Part shown: in pieces, positions 1 to 6,728 of the stretch
Position numbering within the stretch: the stretch's first letter is position 1
How the letters are laid out: each line of letters opens with the position of its first letter
NCBI RefSeq assembly: GCF_024699075.1
Contig: NZ_JAILQF010000226.1
Span: forward strand, 1 to 6,728
Source of the DNA: Butyrivibrio sp.
GTDB lineage: Bacteria; Bacillota_A; Clostridia; Lachnospirales; Lachnospiraceae
DNA: 6,728 nt
Direction of reading: 5' to 3'
Translations under genes and position numbers: made by a program
The notes under the pieces: generated by a model
What the model was told of the DNA's origin: nothing
Seen by the model: the letters and a program-made list of their open reading frames with translations, nothing else
Databases searched by the model: none

Positions 1-1
1 C

Positions 2-1558
2 GGCCTTGGATTTAGTGATCCGATTCATTTTGCATCAGCTATACTGGCACTTCTTATAGTTGTATTTATTGTTAAGAACATATTCCTCTTTTTCCTTAAC
101 AAGGTACAGCTCCGCTTTGTATATACCAATCAGTTCTCGACTTCACAGAGGATGATGGTCAATTTTATAAATCGCCCTTATGAGTATTATCTTAATGCAG
201 ATACTGCAGTCATTCAGAGAATGATCACCTCTGACGTTATCAACATGTATGGACTTATTCTTAATGTGCTGCAGCTTATAAGTGAAGCTATCGTATTTGT
301 ATGTCTTGTTGTTATACTTTTCGTACAGGATGCAGCAATGACCGCATTTATAGCATCAATACTTGTAGTAACACTTCTTGTTATCAAGTATTTCATAAAG
401 CCTGTTATGAAGAGGTCAGGTGAAGAGAATCAGAACTTCTATAGCGGCCTTTTCAAGTGGATATCAGAATCTGTAATGGGTATCAAAGAGATCAAGATAG
501 CATCCAAAGAAGGCTACTTTATAGATGAATATTCCAAGTGCGGAGACGGATATGTTAAGGCTGTTCAGAGGTACAACCTCTTTACTGCAACTCCAAGACT
601 TCTTATAGAGACTGTATCTATATGCGGTATGATCGGATATATTCTTATAGTCATGATGTCAGGAACATCAATGGTAGACCTTGTTCCAAGACTTACTGTC
701 CTTGCAATGGCTGCAAGCAGACTTCTTCCAAGTGCTAACCGTATCAATAACTATCAGACATCAATCGCTTATTTTGAGCCCTTTATAGACAACGTATACA
801 ATAATCTTCAAAACGAGATTCATGATACAAGCATAAAATATGATCCTACTGCATATGCAAGATCAAGAGATGCTGTGAAGATGCCTGTTAAGAACCTTAT
901 AGAGCTCAAGAATATCAAATACAAATATCCTAATTCTGATAACTATGTCTTAGATGGTGCCGAGATGACCATACCTGTAGGTAAATCAGTTGGTATCGTC
1001 GGATCATCAGGAGCAGGTAAGACTACTATTGTCGATGTAATGCTCGGCCTTCTTAATATAGAATCAGGTGACGTACTTGCAGACGGAGTTAATACAAGAG
1101 ATAACTATCAGGGCTGGCTCAAGAATATAGGCTATATTCCACAGACAATCTTCATGATAGATTCTACTATAAGAAAAAATGTTGCTTTTGGTATTAAGGA
1201 TGAAGATATAGATGATGCCAAGGTATGGCAGGCTTTAAAGGAAGCAAGCCTTGATGAATATGTAAGAAGCCTTCCGGAAGGGCTTGATACCACAATAGGT
1301 GAAAGAGGTATCAGACTTTCAGGCGGACAGCGTCAGAGAATCGGTATAGCAAGAGCCTTGTTTGAAGATCCTGAAGTACTGGTACTTGATGAAGCTACAT
1401 CTGCTCTTGACGGAGAGACAGAAAAGGCGATCATGGATTCAATCAATTCGCTTCATGGACGTAAGACGCTTATCATCATTGCACACAGACTTCAGACTAT
1501 TGAGAAGTGCGATATGGTATACAGAATTGAAGGCGGTAAGGCTGTTAGGGAGCGCTGA
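2..1558 (+). CDS. ABC exporter, fused membrane and ATPase domains, PglK-like flippase (5' partial)
   Basis: The reading frame is open from base 2 with no stop, so the gene begins before the window; the ATG at 152 is internal. 518 residues are visible, against about 570-600 for full half-transporters, so roughly 60-80 residues (first helix) are probably missing. Membrane helices are visible near residues 10-32, 84-108, 111-132, 201-219 and 231-243. The ATPase domain starts near 299: likely A-loop Tyr309, Walker A GSSGAGKTT at 334-342, Q-loop Gln381, TIGERG (X-loop) at 431-436, signature LSGGQ at 439-443, Walker B VLVLDE at 459-464, D-loop SALD, and switch His495. All catalytic elements are intact, so the protein should be an active ATP-driven exporter working as a dimer. 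The membrane part (NRPYEYYLNADT, ITSDVIN) resembles PglK/WlaB flippases of lipid-linked oligosaccharides, and the surface-glycan neighbours agree. Flipping a lipid-linked glycan is inferred; lipid or peptide export is not excluded. Confidence 0.9.
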   Translation, partial: GLGFSDPIHFASAILALLIVVFIVKNIFLFFLNKVQLRFVYTNQFSTSQRMMVNFINRPYEYYLNADTAVIQRMITSDVINMYGLILNVLQLISEAIVFVCLVVILFVQDAAMTAFIASILVVTLLVIKYFIKPVMKRSGEENQNFYSGLFKWISESVMGIKEIKIASKEGYFIDEYSKCGDGYVKAVQRYNLFTATPRLLIETVSICGMIGYILIVMMSGTSMVDLVPRLTVLAMAASRLLPSANRINNYQTSIAYFEPFIDNVYNNLQNEIHDTSIKYDPTAYARSRDAVKMPVKNLIELKNIKYKYPNSDNYVLDGAEMTIPVGKSVGIVGSSGAGKTTIVDVMLGLLNIESGDVLADGVNTRDNYQGWLKNIGYIPQTIFMIDSTIRKNVAFGIKDEDIDDAKVWQALKEASLDEYVRSLPEGLDTTIGERGIRLSGGQRQRIGIARALFEDPEVLVLDEATSALDGETEKAIMDSINSLHGRKTLIIIAHRLQTIEKCDMVYRIEGGKAVRER

Positions 1559-4500
1559 TACAAGAATCAGGCGAAAGACTTATAGATTCTAAGATTAAAG
1601 CTTGGGGGATATTGGCAGTTTCTAAACTGATCAAAATGGAGACAATTATGGAGTACAAAAAGAGGCAGGCGAATTTTGAAATACTAAGAGTTATAGCTAT
1701 AGTTATGGTTTTGATACTTCATTATCTAAGCCAGACAGGTAGCCTTTTGGAGATAGGATATGCGCCAACAGCCAGACAGATAACGGGCCAGTTCATAGAG
1801 TCCTTCTGCGTGGTAGCTGTTAACGTGTGGATCCTTATAAGCGGATACTTTCTTTCAAAGTCAGCCTTTAAGCTTACAAGAATACTGCAGCTTCTTGCAG
1901 AAGTATATTTTTATACACTTCTTGTCACTATCGTAATGCAGATGGTTGATACGGTAAATGTAGCTGAAACTGACAGGATATATAAGACAACTCAGTATCT
2001 TTTTCCAATATCATCTGAGCATTATTCCTTTGCAACAGCATATATCCTTTTATATGTGATAGCACCTGTCCTTAATAAGGGCGTACAGTACATGACAAGA
2101 AAGCAGATCAAGTACACCATCATAGGACTTCTTATATGGTTCTGTATCATCAAGAGCATTATCCCTGTTAATTTCCCGACAGATATGTACGGCTACAACC
2201 TTGACTGGTATATATGCCTCTATCTTATAGCTGCTTATATCAGGAAATACAACGTAAGGATACTTACTGGCTTTGGTACGAGCGCACTTTTATTTATCAT
2301 TTCAGGCCTCGGCAATTTTGTAGTATCTGTTGTTTTCCATCATATAAATCTTTCTACTGGAAGATTCAACTATTATGCTACAGTTCCTGCGCATTATAAT
2401 TTCATTCTGTGTCTCACAGGAGCGCTTGGACTCTTCTCCATGTTCAGATATATGAAAGCAGGAGAGAGTTCTTTTACCAAAGTAATGAGAGTACTTGCTC
2501 CATTTAGCTTTGGTGTATACCTTCTTCATGAGCATATTGAAGTCAGAGACAGATGGGTTACCTGGCTTTCAGGGCTCAGCGTTATAGGTGCTATTCCGGA
2601 AAGCGTAGGCGGAATGCTATTTCATATGCTTAAGTGCGTAGTGGTCCTTTTTGCCTGCTGCGTATTTGTAGACTTTATACGATTCCAGATATTTGAGTTT
2701 GTTCAAAGAATCTGCGCCGGCACAAAGCTTTCAAAATGGCTTAGGAAGATAGATGGTGAGCTGGCAGTGGATAAGGAAAGAACGGGATTGGTGCATGAAT
2801 AAGAAATCTTCTTTTAAAAAGATCGGATCATTTTTTATACTCTATACAATAATATATCTGGCAATCACGGCTCTTATATATTATTACTTTGATTCACAGA
2901 ATAAGAGCATGGTATATCATTATGATGGCTGGTATCAGCATATCCGTGCTCTTACCTATTATTCTCAGTGGCTAAGGGATAGTATAAAGAGTATCTTTCA
3001 GGGGCAGGGACTTAAGACCTGGACTTTCGGCATAGGATACGGAGCCGATGTTATTACAACTTTATCGTATTACTGTATAGGTGACCCGCTTACACTTTTG
3101 TCCGTATTCTTCTCAAGAGGCAATATCATATACCTGTATCACTTTCTTCTTCTTTTAAGGCCTTTTCTTGGAGGAATCTTCTTTGCAATGTACTGCTATT
3201 ACAGGGCAGTTCATGACAGATGGGGACTTAGATATTCCGGACATTTAGATTCTGATAAGGCAGATGGTATCAGCCTTTTTGTACTTCTTGGTGCAGCTAT
3301 AGCATATGACTTTAGCGAAGTGACCTTATATCTTGGCCGCTGGCACCCATACTTTATCATACCGCTTGTAATCTTCCCACTTATCCTTCTTGGAATTGAG
3401 AAGATATTATGTGAAAAGAGACCCTGGCTTTATATATTTGCAGTATTTGTAGGAGGTATCAGTAACTTCTATTTCTTCTACATGATGATGATATTTACTG
3501 CGCTATATATCATCGTAAGAGGTCTTAAGTATTTTAAAGCTTCTGATGAAGTTAAGAATAATGGCACAGGTGCTGCATTATTATCAAGTCTAAAAAATTA
3601 TATTTTTGGTATACTTCCATTTGCAGTTTATACAATTCTTGGAATAGGACTTGCTGCAATAATATTCCTTCCAATAGTTATATCTTTTATTCAGAATCCA
3701 AGGTCAGGACTTGATTTTGCGGTATATACATTATATGAACCAAGATATTATGTAAGACTATTAAGGAATCTTATAACTTTTGTAGATCATCCTCTATATG
3801 ATACGCAGGTAGGTCTTGCTTCTCCTGTCATAGCGTCGGTTATTCTTTTATTCTGTGTAAAGGGACATAAGAGACTTAAATTCGTAACGATACTTACAGC
3901 ACTTGGTCTTATAATACCTGTTTGCGGATGGGGACTTAACGGATTCTCCTATATGATCAACAGATGGACCTTTGCAGTTATCATAGTAGCTTGCTATATA
4001 CTTGTTGTTCTTTTTGAAGAACTTGTAAATCTGTCTGTAATAAGGGCAGCTGTATTTACAGCTTTATGCTTTGGATATGCGTTCCTTATGAAAGGGCTTC
4101 ACCTTCTTAATGGAGAGGATATAAATCCAAGAGATAATGCAAGATGGTCTGTTAATATTCTTCTTATATTTGCACTCCTTGTCTTTGCGAATTCTCTTAT
4201 CAGAAAACTGATTGAAACAAAAGCAAGTAATGCCAAATTTGAAGATACAAAAGCAAGTAATGCTAAAGCTGCTGATACAGAAGTAAGTAATGCTAAAGCT
4301 GGTGATACAGAAGTAAGCAATGCCAAAACTGTTGATACTAAAGGCATTAATACAAAAGATTCAGCTAAAGTATCTTCAGACAGAATAAATTCAAATGTCA
4401 GAACCTTTAGCAGGATCATAGCAGGTATAGCCACAATGATACTTGTGGTCTCATCTGTATGCGTTAATATCTACTACGGATATGATGCTGAAAAGGGTAA

Positions 4501-6728
4501 CTTTTCTTCAGACTTCATGGACAAGATGAATGCTGAGGAATATGAAAAGCAGATAATGGATGATGAAGTACTTGCAGTAGAGAAGGCAGCAAGCCTTGAT
4601 GATGCAAGTGACTCCCTGTACAGATACTCTGGATATGATCTTGTCTGGAATGGTGGAATCCTTGACGGAGTATCATCTACAGACTTTTATTTCAGCCTTG
4701 CAAATGGTAACATTTCAAATTTCCTGACACTTCTTGGTGTCAAGGAACAGTTTACTTTCGGTTATCAGGGCCTTGATGAGAGATTCATACTCAATACTCT
4801 TGCCAACGTGAGATATTATACGATCTCAGCTTATAATGAGGCTCATACTCAGTTTGTACCATTTGGATTTTCGGAGAGAACAGATGTACCTGAGGGAGAG
4901 GAACCCTGGACTACAGTTACTAACTACAAGGTATTTGAAAATGTTCTTCCCTTATCTGCAGGAATGAATTATAAAGGTTATATTTCAGAATCTGATTTTA
5001 TGAATGCAAGCCTTGCTCAGAGACAGGAAATGATAGCTCAGGGAGTTGTTGTATCAGATGAGGATGCGGAAAAGCTTGCTAGTTACGGATATGAATCACA
5101 GGACCTTGAATATACAGAAATAGATATTCCGTATACTATAAGCGTAAGCGATGGAGTTACAGTAACAGACAGCGGCTTTGAAAGTACTGTAGATGGAGGA
5201 ACTGTTACCTTTAATTTCCAGGGAATGCCTAATTGCGAGACATATCTATGCATTGATAACCTTGTTTGCAGCGATGATGAGAATGCTAGATTCCTTCTTA
5301 CCTTTGATGGCTATTATGAATCTGATGCTCAGGGAGAGCCTTATATTAACAAGACCTTGATGTATCAGACTCCGCTTAGTCAGTTCTACAGTAACTGGCA
5401 TGACTTTATTATAAATATGGGAATGCGGGCTGATGCTACGTATTCAATTAAGCTTACACTGCCTCTTGATGGCACATATTCTTTTGACAATATAAGTATT
5501 GTATGTCAGCCTATGGATATGGCAGCAGCCGAGATGATGGAGCATCTGTCTGAACCTATGACAGATACAGATCTTAACCTTAGCTCAGAGTCATATGCAA
5601 CTAATACCGTAACAGGAAAAGTTGATCTGACCCATGATAGTCTCATCCTTTTAAGTATTCCATATACAAATGGATGGACAGCGTATGTTGATGGAGTAAA
5701 GACAGACCTTGTTCAGGCTGACATAATGTATATGGTAGTGCCGGTATCTTCAGGTGAGCATACTATCGAGCTTAAGTATCATACACCAGGACTTACTTTG
5801 GGACTTATCATAAGCCTTTTATCACTGCTTATAATATTGGTATACTATTTCTATACACATAAGAAGACAGTTAAAAATTAGGATTGGCAGGTTATATGAG
5901 CGTATTTGGATTTCTTAAAAAGAAATTTAAAAAATTTCAGAACATATCGGAACTTATAATATTTCCGGTCTTACTTGTGCTGTATCCATTTGTTGCAATA
6001 AATCAGGGAATTGATATAAGCGATGTGACATATAGTCTTGGCAATTACCAGTATTTTGACCTTATGGATATGGACTGGAAGCTTTCCATATTCATTCCTA
6101 GCCTTGTGGGGCATCTTCTTACCTTTCTTCCCGGGGCAGGTACAATGCTTGGTATGAAGATATATACTACATTATTTGTAGTAGCAATTGCTTTAATAGT
6201 CTATTATGCTTTAAAGACTGTAATACCTGGCTGGATGATCTTTATAGGTGAATGGATCGCTATAAGTCTTAGTTGGTGTCCATATGTGATCCTATATAAT
6301 TATATGACCTACCTTTTTATGACACTTGGTCTTCTTTTCCTTCTTGGCGGTATTATGACCTATGAAGGACGAAAGCAGAATATACTTTTGTTCTTTGCTG
6401 GCCTTATGCTTGGAGCTAATGTTCTTGTAAGACTTCCAAATGTACTTGAGGCATCATTTATTCTGATCCTTTGGTTTGCAGGATTTCTTAATAAGGATAA
6501 AGCTGGTAACACAGTACGTAAGACTCTTATATGTATCCTTGGATATGTTACAGGAGTGTTGGTGCCACTTATAATTGCAGTTTCCATGTACGGAATAGAT
6601 GCATACTTGTCAATGCTTAGCTGGCTTTCAGCAGTATCGGGAGATTCCGGTAATTCACACAGCATGGCTTTTACAACACTTCTTACACTTGGCGCTTATA
6701 AGACAACTCTTATAGAGATGGCAGTTAT

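Overview
The base composition (AT-rich, heavy use of ATA, AGA and CTT codons) and the protein families suggest a Firmicute, most likely a Lachnospiraceae-type anaerobe such as Butyrivibrio or a relative. This genus-level guess rests on codon style and gene content only and is tentative. All genes read left to right on the + strand and are tightly packed, so the window looks like the inside of one operon or gene cluster. Neither end of that cluster is visible.

Layout. Positions 2-1558 hold an ABC exporter (membrane domain fused to an ATPase) that lacks its N-terminus because the window begins inside it. An 89-base gap (1559-1647) follows, containing a small perfect inverted repeat but no convincing terminator or promoter. 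Positions 1648-2802 encode an acyltransferase-3 family integral membrane O-acyltransferase. Positions 2795-5881 encode a 1028-residue YfhO-family membrane protein whose start overlaps the previous stop by 8 bases. Fourteen bases later (5896) begins another polytopic membrane protein with features of a GT-C glycosyltransferase; it runs off the right edge.

How the genes may work together (inference). All four products are membrane proteins. Together they fit a cell-surface glycan pathway: a PglK-like ABC protein could flip a lipid-linked saccharide across the membrane, the acyltransferase could add an acyl group to it, and the YfhO protein and the GT-C-like protein could add sugars on the outer face from polyprenyl-phosphate donors. 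In Bacillus and Listeria, YfhO proteins are linked to lipoteichoic acid glycosylation. No cytoplasmic glycosyltransferase, CsbB-type donor synthase or polymerase is visible here, so the glycan itself cannot be named.

The most unusual feature is a tandem 30-bp (10-residue) repeat inserted in a predicted cytoplasmic loop of the YfhO protein. The second is a group of four cysteines confined to one part of that protein's external domain. I see no mobile element, CRISPR array, RNA gene or defence system.
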